DNA of 64,000 nucleotides, taken from Cyclobacteriaceae bacterium. GTDB taxonomy: Bacteria; Bacteroidota; Bacteroidia; Cytophagales; Cyclobacteriaceae. The translations under genes were made by a program, and so were the position numbers. Position 1 is the first letter of the stretch, and each line of letters opens with the position of its first letter. Shown piece by piece: positions 41,369 to 51,310 of the stretch. Under the pieces are notes generated by a model, which did not search any database, was not told the DNA's origin, and worked only from the letters and a program-made list of their open reading frames with translations. The DNA lies in NCBI GenBank assembly GCA_019694875.1, contig JAIBBC010000002.1, positions 62,001-126,000 of the forward strand, written 5' to 3'.

Positions 41369-42265
41369 TTGAATTTGGAATTACTCCACCCCGCTTCCTG
41401 GAAAGATTATGAACTCATCGACTCGGGTGACGGACAAAAGCTTGAGCGCTTCGGGAAATTTGTGTTAAGCCGTCCCGAACCACAGGCGATCTGGAGCAAA
41501 GTGCTGTCGGAGAGCGAGTGGACTTCGCTGGCAAACGCAACCTTCAACCGCGAACAGAAAGATAAATTCCGCTTCAGCGAAGATGTGAAGGGCGGATGGA
41601 ACCGCAAAGGCATGCCCGAGAGCTGGAACGTTCAGTACCAGTACAACGATCTTACACTCACCTTGCGCCTGGCATTAACAAGCTTTGGTCATGTGGGTGT
41701 TTTCCCGGAACAGGGCGAGAATTGGAATTTTATTTACGACACCATCAAAAACTGGAACGCATCGAAACCGCGTGTATTAAATCTTTTTGCATACACAGGC
41801 GCAGCTTCGGTAGTCGCTAAATCCGCAGGCGCTGATGTTACCCACGTAGATGCTTCACGACCCGGAATCAATTGGGCAAATGAAAACATGCGGCTGAATA
41901 ACCTGACGGATATTCGCTGGGTGTATGAAGATGCATTCAAGTTTGTGAGGCGGGAGGTTAAGCGCGTTAATAAATACAACGGTATCATTATGGATCCGCC
42001 TCCGTATGGCCGCGGCCCGGAAGGTGAGAAGTGGACGTTGCAGGAACAGCTCAACGAACTGATCGGCATGAGCAGTGAATTGCTTGAAAGTAAAAATGCA
42101 TTTTTTATTCTGAGCATGTATGCGGTAGGACTTTCACCTTTGGTTGGACTGAACGTAGCCAAGTCGCACTTCGACTTAAAAGACCCGCAGTACGGAGAGT
42201 TCTTTCTCAAATCGAAGAACAACCGGGACTTGCCGATGGGAACGTTTTTAAGATTTAAGGTTTAA
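41369..42265 (+). CDS. Class I SAM-dependent methyltransferase (RlmI/K-like)
   Basis: 298 residues. The start is probably TTG 41369, because a stop lies two codons upstream and no ATG is available near the family N-terminus (ELLHPASWKDYELIDSGDG). The SAM domain shows VLNLFAYTGAASVVAKSAGA (motif I), THVDASRPGINWANENM, and the target motif MDPPPYGRG. It resembles the Methyltrans_SAM family of 23S rRNA methyltransferases (RlmI/RlmK) without the PUA domain. It is divergent from the DUF559 gene across 69 bp. Confidence 0.88.
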   Translation: MNLELLHPASWKDYELIDSGDGQKLERFGKFVLSRPEPQAIWSKVLSESEWTSLANATFNREQKDKFRFSEDVKGGWNRKGMPESWNVQYQYNDLTLTLRLALTSFGHVGVFPEQGENWNFIYDTIKNWNASKPRVLNLFAYTGAASVVAKSAGADVTHVDASRPGINWANENMRLNNLTDIRWVYEDAFKFVRREVKRVNKYNGIIMDPPPYGRGPEGEKWTLQEQLNELIGMSSELLESKNAFFILSMYAVGLSPLVGLNVAKSHFDLKDPQYGEFFLKSKNNRDLPMGTFLRFKV

Positions 42266-42281
42266 CTTCCCAAACTACACC

Positions 42282-42692
42282 ATGAAAATCATAAAACGAA
42301 TAGCACTCATTCTGCTACTCGTGTTCTTTCTGTTTCTTGGCTTATTTGTGATTCCGTATTTCGCCAACATCGTAATGCCTTGGCAGCGCGCTGAAGCAAT
42401 CAATACTGCTTTGGAATGGGGTGGCCTTAAAGAATTGCCACACGGTTCTGAGGTGATTTCCGTTGAAACAAAAGGAAGTAGTCTCACCCGCGAATTTATC
42501 ATTGAATTCACGTGCGAACCGAAGGCGTTGCAAACCTGGATGCAAGAAAGCGGACTCAACCAACTTACACCTGTCGAAGAGTGGAATGGCCTACGGGTAT
42601 ATCAGGTAGCGGGCAAGGAAGGCGCAATTGGCGGAAAGGTTTTTGCGGATTATACTGAGGGGAGAGTTGTAATTGATGTGAGTTGGAGTTAA
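42282..42692 (+). CDS. Hypothetical single-pass membrane protein
   Basis: 136 residues, starting 16 bp after the methyltransferase. An N-terminal membrane helix (IALILLLVFFLFLGLFVIPYF) anchors a small extracytoplasmic domain with one cysteine (IEFTCEPKALQTWM). The rest (EWNGLRVYQVAGKEGAIGG to a final VVIDVSWS strand) is beta-rich. No family recognised. Probably co-transcribed with the preceding gene. Confidence 0.7.
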   Translation: MKIIKRIALILLLVFFLFLGLFVIPYFANIVMPWQRAEAINTALEWGGLKELPHGSEVISVETKGSSLTREFIIEFTCEPKALQTWMQESGLNQLTPVEEWNGLRVYQVAGKEGAIGGKVFADYTEGRVVIDVSWS

Positions 42693-42813
42693 CCATCCGG
42701 TGACCAAAAATTTCTACACCGTTTCAATAAAATGCGCGTTTTGAGCTATCCGGATTAGTTGTAACTGCTGGTTTGATTTTTGGAATTGCCCTTTCAAACA
42801 AAATCAAAACAGT

Positions 42814-43371
42814 ATGAAAAATCTTGCGGGTAAACGTGTAGCAATTTTAACGGAGAATGGATTTGAGGAATCGGAACTTACGAGTCCGCTCGATGCATTG
42901 CGCAAAGCCGGTGCAACGGTTCACATCGTATCACCACAGGAAGAAAAAGTAAAAGGCTGGAAGGATGGCAACTGGTCAATCGAATTTCCGGTTGACGTGC
43001 TGGTGGCCGATGCCGATCCGGAAGAATATGATGCTATCATGATTCCCGGTGGCGTTATAAATCCCGATCTGATGAGGCGCGATGCCGACTGTGTAGAGTT
43101 TGCAAAAGAGTTCCTGCTGGAAGGTAAACCGGTTGCGGCAATCTGTCACGGTCCGCAGTTATTGATTGAAACGGGCCTGCTGGAAGGCCGTCACATGACA
43201 TCCTTTCATTCGGTGAAAACAGACCTGATTAATGCCGGTGCGCGCTGGGAAGACAAAGAAGTGGTTGTAGACAACGGTCTTGTTACGAGCCGCAGCCCCA
43301 AGGACCTGGAGGCTTTCAATCGTAAGATGATCGAAGAAATTGCAGAAGGCATTCATCAGTCGGCAGACTGA
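42814..43371 (+). CDS. DJ-1/PfpI family protein (YhbO-like)
   Basis: 185 residues. Type-1 glutamine-amidotransferase fold with the nucleophile elbow AAICHGPQLL (C111, followed by H112), the conserved acid in ENGFEESEL, and the SRSPKDLEAF C-terminal motif typical of YhbO/PfpI proteins. These act as general stress proteins, proposed as deglycases or glyoxalases; the reaction is disputed and cannot be settled here. A bidirectional terminator follows. Confidence 0.9.
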   Translation: MKNLAGKRVAILTENGFEESELTSPLDALRKAGATVHIVSPQEEKVKGWKDGNWSIEFPVDVLVADADPEEYDAIMIPGGVINPDLMRRDADCVEFAKEFLLEGKPVAAICHGPQLLIETGLLEGRHMTSFHSVKTDLINAGARWEDKEVVVDNGLVTSRSPKDLEAFNRKMIEEIAEGIHQSAD

Positions 43372-43388
43372 CAGGAACCGTTCTGAAT

Positions 43389-43420
43389 AAAAAAAGGAAG
43401 TCGGCTGACTTCCTTTTTGT
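43389..43420. terminator. Bidirectional intrinsic terminator
   Basis: AAAAAGGAAGTC and GACTTCCTTTTT form a perfect stem around GGCT, with A and T runs on both sides. It serves the convergent pfpI-like gene and the 195-residue secreted protein gene. Confidence 0.88.
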
Positions 43421-43438
43421 TTTATGGATAACTGAACA

Positions 43439-44026
43439 TCATTCAGCCTTCTCCGCAATTTTTGAGAGCGGGATCGTGTTCGCAGCTGCCGTAATCTCCG
43501 TTTCGTTTGTATCGGTGATTTTTAACGTGATGAGCGTGTTGTTCATCGGGATCTGAAGTTCATATCCGGTTTTACCGGTTTCCGTATTTTGATTTTTCGT
43601 TAGCAACGCCTTGTATCCCTGAACTTTAATCACTTTTTGATTTTGATCTCGCATCATGGGAGCTGCGAGGATAACACCGAGTGACGTAATCAAAGGTGAG
43701 TTGTTTATGATCTCGATCGAGGCATTGTTTGGGTCAGCACCATATTGACGCTCAACAAACAAACCTGTGAAACCACCTGTACCATTTACGTTATCGGAAG
43801 TGGTGTTGGCATTACGGGTTCCGATTTTGGCAGGCAATAACTTTAAAATTTCTTTTCCGATTTCAATGTCCAGGTCCCGAAGCATTTGCTCCATTGCAAA
43901 GCGGGAATCCTGCAGGTTGCCAGCGGCATATGCACTGCGGGCAGTTGATACATTTTTTGCAAAGTCCTGTGCCGTTGCAGTCCAGGCAAGGGGTAGAACG
44001 AAGAGTATGATATAAATTCTTTTCAT
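43439..44026 (-). CDS. Hypothetical secreted protein, paralogue 2
   Basis: 195 residues with a signal peptide (MKRIYIILFVLPLAWTATAQ). A helical segment AKNVSTARSAYAAGNLQDSRFAMEQMLRDLDIEIGKEILKLLP is followed by beta strands ending NTLITLKITDTNETEITAAANTIPLSKIAE. It is clearly homologous to the gene just upstream: both have the SRxA(M/I)(E/Q)QxxxxxxLEIGxxILKxLP core. Function unknown; probably periplasmic and co-expressed with its paralogue (12 bp apart). Confidence 0.75.
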   Translation of the reverse strand: MKRIYIILFVLPLAWTATAQDFAKNVSTARSAYAAGNLQDSRFAMEQMLRDLDIEIGKEILKLLPAKIGTRNANTTSDNVNGTGGFTGLFVERQYGADPNNASIEIINNSPLITSLGVILAAPMMRDQNQKVIKVQGYKALLTKNQNTETGKTGYELQIPMNNTLITLKITDTNETEITAAANTIPLSKIAEKAE

Positions 44027-44038
44027 GATTAGTCCGGA

Positions 44039-44839
44039 TTATTGTTCACCCAATTCTTTTTTGATAGCATCAATGTTCACAGCTTCCGCGGCTTTCGTAA
44101 TCTCAGGCTCGGATGCAAAGTTGATTCCTTCGTATACAATCAGCGATGATTGGCCGATCGGCACGCTGATCTTGTAACCGGAGCTTTCGCTGTACTCGAT
44201 GATTGCGCGGTTCCCTTTGACTTTAATTTGCTTCCAGTTCTGCTGGCCGTTGCTCTGTTGCGCATAACCGCCTGAGGCGAGATACGCATTCACTGCCGAC
44301 ATCCACATGGCGTTGTTGGCAATGGTAACGGTAAGTTGCTTGTCGGCATCGTTGCGATATACACGTTGAATCGTGAGCCCGGCCCAGCCCCAGCCTGTGC
44401 TGGTAACCTGATCGGATTCAGCAACGGTATTCAATCCGCTAATGCTTGCAGGTAACGATTTTAAAATCCGGTTTCCGATCTCAAGCTCAACGCCCAGCAT
44501 CGCTTGCTGAATGGCATAACGTGATTCGCCAAAGCTTCCGTTCTTATAAGCTGCTTCTGCATCGGTAAGGTTTTGATTAACATCCGGAGGAGTTGAAATT
44601 AAACCGCCACCGGAAGTATTGGAGGGTGAGCCGCTGTTTGTGTTCGTTCCGCCCGCGCCATTAGTTCCGGAGTTGCCGGTGTCGCCCGGCTTTTTATTCT
44701 TTCCGTTTAGAATTTCGTTTGCTTTCTGTTCAGTCTTTTGAGATACTTTTTGCTTGAGCTTGTTCAGCATCTGCGCATGCGTGCTGATGGCAGTGCCACA
44801 GATGAGTGTGACGATGACTGCCGCGTGAAGATTTTTCAT
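44039..44839 (-). CDS. Hypothetical secreted protein, paralogue 1
   Basis: 266 residues. A signal peptide (MKNLHAAVIVTLICGTAISTHA) is followed by a basic helix (KLKQKVSQKTEQKANEIL), a low-complexity Gly/Asn/Ser/Thr linker (about 50-85), and the domain shared with the downstream gene (GSFGESRYAIQQAMLGVELEIGNRILKSLP). The final LIVYEGINFASEPEITKAAEAVNID matches too. The function was not recognised. It is divergently transcribed from typA. Confidence 0.75.
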   Translation of the reverse strand: MKNLHAAVIVTLICGTAISTHAQMLNKLKQKVSQKTEQKANEILNGKNKKPGDTGNSGTNGAGGTNTNSGSPSNTSGGGLISTPPDVNQNLTDAEAAYKNGSFGESRYAIQQAMLGVELEIGNRILKSLPASISGLNTVAESDQVTSTGWGWAGLTIQRVYRNDADKQLTVTIANNAMWMSAVNAYLASGGYAQQSNGQQNWKQIKVKGNRAIIEYSESSGYKISVPIGQSSLIVYEGINFASEPEITKAAEAVNIDAIKKELGEQ

Positions 44840-45027
44840 AATTAATTGGTTTTCCGAGGTTCCTGGAAATGACTGGGATAAAATTAACTGATTAATGAAT
44901 GGTTTTTATTGAGGCTGGTCTAAACGCGAGCATTATTTCTGTGGATTTGCATCCGGCAGGTAGTTTTAAGCAGGTTTGTTGTCGGTTAAGCATCTGTTAA
45001 GGAGTCCATTTTTAAATTTTCCCGACC

Positions 45028-45057
45028 TGCTTTTTACGGTTATTAACCGTATCTTTG
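45028..45057 (+). promoter_or_regulatory. Putative Bacteroidota promoter of typA with inverted repeat
   Basis: TATCTTTG at 45050-45057 matches the Bacteroidota -7 element TAnnTTTG, 46 bp upstream of typA. The inverted repeat ACGGTTATTAACCGT (45036-45050) lies directly before it and could be an operator. A -33 element is not clear. Confidence 0.6.
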
Positions 45058-45103
45058 CGCCTTCAAATACGAGAAACAACGATTAAACGCGGATTTTGAG
45101 GTT

Positions 45104-46912
45104 ATGGATGCATCGAAGATCAGGAATATTGCCATTATCGCCCACGTTGACCACGGAAAAACAACGCTGGTTGACAAACTTTTACATGCCGGTCATTTAT
45201 TCAAAGACCATGAGAATCCTGGCGAACTGATCATGGACAGCAACGATCTGGAGCGTGAGCGCGGAATTACCATTCTTGCGAAAAACGTTTCCGTGCGTTA
45301 CAAAGACTATAAAATCAACGTTATCGATACACCCGGTCACAGCGACTTCGGAGGTGAAGTTGAACGCGTACTAAACATGGCCGATGGATGTCTTCTTCTG
45401 GTGGATGCATTCGAAGGCCCGATGCCGCAAACACGTTTCGTGCTTCAAAAAGCATTGCAACTTGGCCTGAAGCCGATTGTTGTGATCAATAAGGTTGACA
45501 AAAAGAACTGTACACCGGATGAAGTGCATGAGCAGGTTTTTGATTTGATGTTTGCGCTTGACGCGACTGAAGATCAGCTTGATTTTCCTACGTTCTACGG
45601 TTCGGCAAAAAATGGCTGGATGAGCACCGACTGGAAGAAAGAGACCACTGACATCACTCCGTTGCTGGATGGAATTATCGAGCACATCCCGGCTCCAAAA
45701 AATATTGAAGGCTCAACGCAGATGTTGATCACCTCGCTTGAATATTCGTCATACATCGGCAGGATTGCTATCGGACGTATGCACCGCGGAGAAATCAAAA
45801 CCAACCAGCCTGTGGCATTGGTGAAGCGCGATGGCAAGACGATGATCAAAACCCGCGTAAAAGATCTTTACCTGTTCGAAGGTTTTGAAAAACAGAAAGT
45901 TGAATCGGTAAAGTCGGGCGAGATTTGTGCAATCGTTGGATTGGAAGGATTTGAAATCGGTGACACGATCACCGTACAGGATAATCCGGAAGCCATGAAG
46001 TCGATCGCGATTGACGAGCCGACTATGAGCATGCTCTTCACCATCAACAACTCACCGTTCTATGGTAAGGAGGGAAAGTTTGTAACATCCCGTCACATTA
46101 AAGAACGTCTCGATAAGGAGCTTGAGAAAAACCTGGCACTTCGCGTAGGCGATACAGGCTCAGCCGATAGCTTCATGGTGTACGGTCGTGGTGTACTACA
46201 CTTGTCGGTACTCATTGAAACGATGAGACGCGAAGGCTACGAATTGCAGATCGGCCAGCCGCAGGTTCTTTATAAAGACATCGATGGCGTGAAGAGCGAA
46301 CCGATCGAAGAATTGACAATTGACCTTCCGGAAACCGATGCAGGTAAAGCAATTGAAACGGTTTCACAACGCAAGGGTGAGATGCTGAACATGGAGCCCA
46401 AAGCGGATCGCATGTTGCTGAAGTTCTTGATCCCGTCACGCGGTATCATTGGCTTGCGTAATTATTTGTTGAACGTAACAGCGGGTGAAGCAATCGTAAC
46501 ACACCGCTTTAAAGAATACCAGCCGTACAAAGGAGAAATTCCGGGACGTATCAACGGCTCACTGATCGTTATGGAGCAGGGTGAAGCAATTGCCTACAGC
46601 TTGCACAATCTGCAGGATCGTGGTAAGTTTTTCATCGATCCGGGTGAAGCGGTTTACGAAGGCCAGGTAATTGGCGAAAACAGTCGTAGCGGTGATCTGG
46701 TGATTAACGTTACTAAAACCAAGAAGCTGACGAACATGCGTGCTTCGGGTGCAGACGAGAAAATGCGTATTGCTCCGCCACAGAAGTTCACGCTGGAAGA
46801 GGCATTGGAATATATTCAGTCCGATGAATACGTGGAGGTAACGCCCAAGTCGATCCGATTACGGAAGGTTTACTTAACAGAAAATGAACGTAAGCGTTTT
46901 GGAAAGAACTAA
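45104..46912 (+). CDS. typA: Translational GTPase TypA/BipA
   Basis: 602 residues, the usual length. GTPase motifs: G1 AHVDHGKT (13-20), G2 region RERGITI, G3 [13 protein letters not shown]4 NKVDKKN. EF-G-like domains II, III and V follow and the family C-terminus contains [12 protein letters not shown] and the [14 protein letters not shown] ending. TypA binds the ribosome and helps 50S assembly and growth at low temperature or under stress. It is a single gene with its own promoter and terminator. Confidence 0.97.
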   Translation: MDASKIRNIAIIAHVDHGKTTLVDKLLHAGHLFKDHENPGELIMDSNDLERERGITILAKNVSVRYKDYKINVIDTPGHSDFGGEVERVLNMADGCLLLVDAFEGPMPQTRFVLQKALQLGLKPIVVINKVDKKNCTPDEVHEQVFDLMFALDATEDQLDFPTFYGSAKNGWMSTDWKKETTDITPLLDGIIEHIPAPKNIEGSTQMLITSLEYSSYIGRIAIGRMHRGEIKTNQPVALVKRDGKTMIKTRVKDLYLFEGFEKQKVESVKSGEICAIVGLEGFEIGDTITVQDNPEAMKSIAIDEPTMSMLFTINNSPFYGKEGKFVTSRHIKERLDKELEKNLALRVGDTGSADSFMVYGRGVLHLSVLIETMRREGYELQIGQPQVLYKDIDGVKSEPIEELTIDLPETDAGKAIETVSQRKGEMLNMEPKADRMLLKFLIPSRGIIGLRNYLLNVTAGEAIVTHRFKEYQPYKGEIPGRINGSLIVMEQGEAIAYSLHNLQDRGKFFIDPGEAVYEGQVIGENSRSGDLVINVTKTKKLTNMRASGADEKMRIAPPQKFTLEEALEYIQSDEYVEVTPKSIRLRKVYLTENERKRFGKN

Positions 46913-46941
46913 TGCCCTTACGGAGATTTTGATATAATGCA

Positions 46942-46968
46942 CAAGCGCGCTCTTCTGGGCGCGTTTTT
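46942..46968 (+). terminator. Intrinsic terminator after typA
   Basis: AAGCGCGC and GCGCGTTT pair (one G-U) around TCTTCTGG and are followed by T-rich sequence. It lies 30 bp after the typA stop. Confidence 0.7.
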
Positions 46969-47029
46969 GTTTTTCCGGATAGTTGCCGGATGGATTTTTG
47001 GAGGCCAAACAACATATTATATTTACACC

Positions 47030-48559
47030 ATGTCCCAGCAAATTCTCATTCTCGATTTCGGTTCGCAGTACACCCAGCTGATTGCCCGCAGGGTTCGTGA
47101 ATTAAATGTGTATTGCGAAATCCATCCGTTTAACAAAGTGCCCGAGCTTACGCCTGATATTAAAGGTGTGATTCTTTCCGGCAGTCCGTGTTCGGTACGC
47201 GATGCCGGTTCACCGGATGTTGATGCAAGCTTGTTCGATGGCAAAATACCGGTGCTGGCCGTTTGTTACGGAGCGCAGTTGCTTGCGCAAAAAAGTGGCG
47301 GAAATGTGGTGGCGTCAAAAATCCGTGAATACGGAAGAGCAAAACTTACTACGGTTGATCATCACAGCGAACTGCTGAAAGAAATATCGCTTGATTCGCA
47401 GGTGTGGATGTCGCACAGCGACACAATCGATAAAGTACCCGCTTCCGCGGAGATTATAGCGAGTACACCCTCCGTGAAGGTTGCTGCGTTTCAGATGAAG
47501 GATAAACCGGTTTATGGAATCCAGTTTCATCCGGAAGTAACGCACACTACAGAAGGCAAAAACCTGTTAAGAAATTTCGTAGTTCACATCTGCGGCTGTT
47601 CGCAGGACTGGACCCCCGATCAGTTTGTTGAATCAACTGTGGCCGATCTGAAAACAAAACTCGGTAACGATAAAGTTGTTATGGCGTTGTCGGGCGGAGT
47701 TGATTCTACCGTTGCTGCCGTATTGATTCATAAGGCAATCGGTAAAAACCTGCATTGCATTTTTGTGGATAATGGTCTGCTCCGTAAGGATGAATTTCAG
47801 AATGTGCTGAAGTCTTACGAAGGAATGGGCCTGAACATCAAGGGTGTTGATTCAAAAGAATTGTTCTATTCGGCATTGAAAGGTTTAACCGATCCGGAAG
47901 CAAAACGCAAGGCAATCGGTAAGTCATTCATTGACGTGTTCGATGAAGAGTCGCATAAAATCAGTGACGTGAAATGGCTGGGGCAGGGAACAATCTATCC
48001 TGATATCATTGAATCGGTATCGGTAAAAGGACCCTCTGTTACAATCAAATCGCACCATAACGTAGGCGGGCTTCCTGCTAAAATGAAATTGAAAGTGGTA
48101 GAGCCGTTGAACACCCTGTTTAAGGACGAAGTGCGGATTGTAGGCAAAACGCTGGGCATCGATCCGAACATCCTGGGCCGCCACCCCTTCCCGGGACCCG
48201 GCCTTGGAATCCGCATATTAAGCGATATTACAGCCGAAAAAGTGCGCATATTGCAGGAAGTCGATTCTATCTTCATTGAAGGGCTGCGCCAGCATAACTT
48301 GTACAATAAAGTGTGGCAGGCCGGAGCAATGCTTCTGCCGGTGCAGTCGGTAGGTGTAATGGGCGATGAGCGTACCTACGAAAATGTGGTGGCGCTTCGT
48401 GCAGTAACCAGCACGGATGGTATGACAGCCGACTGGGCGCATCTGCCATATGAGTTTATGGCGGAGGTGTCGAGCGACATTATCAACAAGGTAAAAGGCG
48501 TTAATCGCGTGGTGTACGACATCAGCTCCAAGCCACCGGCAACTATTGAATGGGAATAA
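47030..48559 (+). CDS. guaA: GMP synthase (glutamine-hydrolysing)
   Basis: 509 residues from ATG 47030 ([20 protein letters not shown]); an upstream frame to 46937 covers the terminator and is not used. The class I amidotransferase domain has C79 (AVCYGAQLL) and the FHPEV histidine-glutamate pair. The PP-loop ATP site SGGVDST is at about 226, and the C-terminal dimerisation domain has [13 protein letters not shown] and the final KPPATIEWE. It converts XMP to GMP. The next gene starts 11 bp after the stop. Confidence 0.98.
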   Translation: MSQQILILDFGSQYTQLIARRVRELNVYCEIHPFNKVPELTPDIKGVILSGSPCSVRDAGSPDVDASLFDGKIPVLAVCYGAQLLAQKSGGNVVASKIREYGRAKLTTVDHHSELLKEISLDSQVWMSHSDTIDKVPASAEIIASTPSVKVAAFQMKDKPVYGIQFHPEVTHTTEGKNLLRNFVVHICGCSQDWTPDQFVESTVADLKTKLGNDKVVMALSGGVDSTVAAVLIHKAIGKNLHCIFVDNGLLRKDEFQNVLKSYEGMGLNIKGVDSKELFYSALKGLTDPEAKRKAIGKSFIDVFDEESHKISDVKWLGQGTIYPDIIESVSVKGPSVTIKSHHNVGGLPAKMKLKVVEPLNTLFKDEVRIVGKTLGIDPNILGRHPFPGPGLGIRILSDITAEKVRILQEVDSIFIEGLRQHNLYNKVWQAGAMLLPVQSVGVMGDERTYENVVALRAVTSTDGMTADWAHLPYEFMAEVSSDIINKVKGVNRVVYDISSKPPATIEWE

Positions 48560-48570
48560 AAGAAATTGTA

Positions 48571-50325
48571 ATGCATAGAACGGTTCGTTACGCAGGTGTA
48601 TTGATGATTGCGATTGGCTTTGTGTTAAGCGCTAATCATTCTTTTGCTCAAACCGATTACAAACAGCAGTATACAATTGCCAAAAAACTGTATACCGAAG
48701 GCAAGTACAATCTGGCGATGGAGAGTTTTAAAAAACTTATCCCGTACGATCAGAATAATCCTTACCGGGAGTATGCTTCGTTTTATTATGCGTTGAGTGC
48801 GTACAACCAAAACTTCAAAGCTGTTGCCAAAGATATGCTGGGGCAGATCAAAAGCCTGTATCCTTCGTGGGATAAGATGGATGAGGTAAACATCTGGCTT
48901 GCGAAAATTCATTTCGACAACAAAGATTATTTCCAGGGCATGAAGCTTTTGGGCGAGATCAAAAATGATAAAACCCGGAAGGAAGTTGCGTACCTGAAGA
49001 AACAGGCGTTGATTCCGGTCACCGATGTGGAGACGCTCAAGATGATGCTCGAAGAGTATCCGAAAGATGAAGTGATCGGTGAGAAGCTTGCGCGTGAACT
49101 TTCAAAAAATCAGCTGCAACTGGAAGATCAAAAGCTGCTGGAATCACTAATCAGCAGGTTCGACCTGAAAAAAGAAGATTACTTTATTGAAGCACCCGAA
49201 ACCATTCATAAAGATGTTTATACGGTTTCGGTGATGTTTCCGTTTGTAGTTACCCGGATTGATGCAACGACCAGCCGCAAACCGAATCAGTTCGTGCTGG
49301 ATTTGTATGAAGGCATGATGATGGCGGTGGATACGCTGGCGAAGCAAGGCGTAAAAATCAATGTTCGTGCTTACGACACCGAGCGGAGACCTGATAAGAT
49401 CAAAAGCATGCTGCTGATGAGCGAAATGAAGAGCACGGATCTGATTGTTGGTCCGCTCTATTCCGAAGAAAATACAATGGTTCAGGAATTCTCTCAGGTC
49501 AACCAGATCAACCTGTTTAATCCGATCTCGAATAATTATGAGTTGATCCGGCAGAATCCATATGGCTTTCTGTTTCAGCCTTCCAATGAATCCATCGGCA
49601 GTGAATCGGCTGAATATCTGGCTGCGACCAAGCGAAATAGAAAATGCATGGTGTTTTATGGCGAATCGAAACGCGACTCAACACTGGCCGCTAACTTTGT
49701 TGCAAAAGCACGGGAGTCCGGGTTGAAAGTTTTGCGTGCAGAGCGTGTAACCAAAGAGTCATCGCGCAAGATTATTGAAATCCTGGCTACGCCAACCGAA
49801 TTTGACGAGTTCAAATACCCTACGCAGTTCACCCTTCGCAAGGACAGTTTGGGTTCGGTGTTTGTCGCGTCCGATGATCCATTGATTTACAGTAAAGTAA
49901 TCAGCTGTGTTGAGACCCGAAAAGACTCGGTTACGATCGTTGGTTCTGAAAACTGGCTTGATCAGTCCGCGGTTGATTATTCAAAATATGAATCGCTGGG
50001 TATTAAGCTGTACGCACCAAATTTTTCTGCGGATAACAATCCTGCATACCGCGCGTTCCAGCGCAAGTTTGTGAAAGAGCATGGGCGCAACTCCAGTTCG
50101 GCTGCGTACACCAACTATGCAAAAATCGGCTACGACTTCATGCTGTTTGCCGGTCAAATGCTAAAGAAGCACGGAGTGTACTTCCAGGATGCACTGCAAA
50201 AATCGAAGCAGGTTCCCGGGTACCTTTCCAGCGGGTATGATTTTACCGAAGGCCGCACGAATCAATACGTTCCGTTTATTGAGTTTCAGAATGGCAAGCT
50301 GGTAGAGATTCAGCGCGCTAATTAA
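48571..50325 (+). CDS. Periplasmic-binding-protein-like (type 1) receptor with TPR-like N-terminus
   Basis: 584 residues from ATG 48571. Signal peptide (MHRTVRYAGVLMIAIGFVLSANHSFAQ), then TPR-like helices (YTIAKKLYTEGKYNLAMESFKKL and the following 130 residues). A type-1 periplasmic binding fold runs from about 220 (VSVMFPFVVTR, KSTDLIVGPLYSEENTMV, FNPISNNYEL, PGYLSSGYDFTEG). This resembles amino-acid ABC substrate-binding proteins and LpoA-like proteins rather than a transporter component. No permease is near. The ligand is unknown. Confidence 0.8.
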   Translation: MHRTVRYAGVLMIAIGFVLSANHSFAQTDYKQQYTIAKKLYTEGKYNLAMESFKKLIPYDQNNPYREYASFYYALSAYNQNFKAVAKDMLGQIKSLYPSWDKMDEVNIWLAKIHFDNKDYFQGMKLLGEIKNDKTRKEVAYLKKQALIPVTDVETLKMMLEEYPKDEVIGEKLARELSKNQLQLEDQKLLESLISRFDLKKEDYFIEAPETIHKDVYTVSVMFPFVVTRIDATTSRKPNQFVLDLYEGMMMAVDTLAKQGVKINVRAYDTERRPDKIKSMLLMSEMKSTDLIVGPLYSEENTMVQEFSQVNQINLFNPISNNYELIRQNPYGFLFQPSNESIGSESAEYLAATKRNRKCMVFYGESKRDSTLAANFVAKARESGLKVLRAERVTKESSRKIIEILATPTEFDEFKYPTQFTLRKDSLGSVFVASDDPLIYSKVISCVETRKDSVTIVGSENWLDQSAVDYSKYESLGIKLYAPNFSADNNPAYRAFQRKFVKEHGRNSSSAAYTNYAKIGYDFMLFAGQMLKKHGVYFQDALQKSKQVPGYLSSGYDFTEGRTNQYVPFIEFQNGKLVEIQRAN

Positions 50326-51143
50326 ATCCGGAACGACAACCCAACATAGGCTCGTGTAGGAGCGTCATCAACGAGCCCGAGATTCGTGGCCACGTCAATT
50401 TTTACATTCGGAGTTACATTGTAAATCAATCCGCCATTCGCGGTGAAGATGGTTGCATCTTTTGAAAAAATACCCATACCCTCAATGTAGAAATCCAGGT
50501 TGCCAGTTAAAGTTCCGCCTAACACAACGGTTTGAAGATAACTCATAGTATAGCTTCCGGTTCCGTCCGGAACAAAGTCAAATTGAAACTGGGCACCTGC
50601 ACTGTATGAATCGTTAATGCCATAGGAGAAAGGGAAGCCGATACCAAAAGCAAGATCTTCATCAACAGGAGAGGTTGGGAATGTTACGTAAGGAATTGCA
50701 CCTAATGCGGTTTGCGTGCTTCCATCGTTGCCCCAGAAATTATACTTCAATCGAATGGTGGTGTTGCCATATCCTTTTTCAACAGTATTTCCTTCCGCAT
50801 CCTGGTACAGGTTATACATTTCAATGCCGATGTGGATATCCCACGAATCCGACAAGCCCATTTTATAAAGGCCGTTTACGATGTTGTATGCGCGTTCGCT
50901 TTTTCCCTGTTGCGGTTTAATGAATTTGAACAAATCTCCTTCAAACTGAAAGTGACCCGCGTCAACAGTCATGGGAGATTCTGTTACATCCGGCCGGTCA
51001 ATACTGAAGATGCGCATTTCACTTTTCGGAACCGGGTTAAAGAGGTTGTACGAACGCTTTTTTTCCGGATCGCTTTCCTGCGCATTAACGGTAATGCCGG
51101 CTGCGCAGAAAATTGAAACCAGTTGCGTTCGGATGGAATTCAT
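50322..51143 (-). CDS. Outer-membrane transporter-like protein (phenol MetA-type)
   Basis: 273 residues with a signal peptide near the start (QLVSIFCAAGITVNAQ). The motif FSIDRPDVTESPMTVDAGHFQFEGDLF, continuing with beta strands to the final AYVGLSFRI, matches the family annotated as outer-membrane transporter of the phenol-degradation meta-pathway type. The true substrate is not implied by that name. Its stop overlaps the end of the receptor gene by 4 bp on the other strand. Confidence 0.75.
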   Translation of the reverse strand: MNSIRTQLVSIFCAAGITVNAQESDPEKKRSYNLFNPVPKSEMRIFSIDRPDVTESPMTVDAGHFQFEGDLFKFIKPQQGKSERAYNIVNGLYKMGLSDSWDIHIGIEMYNLYQDAEGNTVEKGYGNTTIRLKYNFWGNDGSTQTALGAIPYVTFPTSPVDEDLAFGIGFPFSYGINDSYSAGAQFQFDFVPDGTGSYTMSYLQTVVLGGTLTGNLDFYIEGMGIFSKDATIFTANGGLIYNVTPNVKIDVATNLGLVDDAPTRAYVGLSFRI

Positions 51144-51310
51144 AGGCGGTAAAAATACAAAGTTTAGACTAATCTAAAAATTTATTTATAGCCACCTTAT
51201 AATTTCATTTTTTGCAAAACGTGCGAATCTATTACATGCGGCCTTTACCGGGCTTGCCATGCCCCTGTTTATCGGCATATATTTATTATTTTTACACGTT
51301 AACGCGTTTT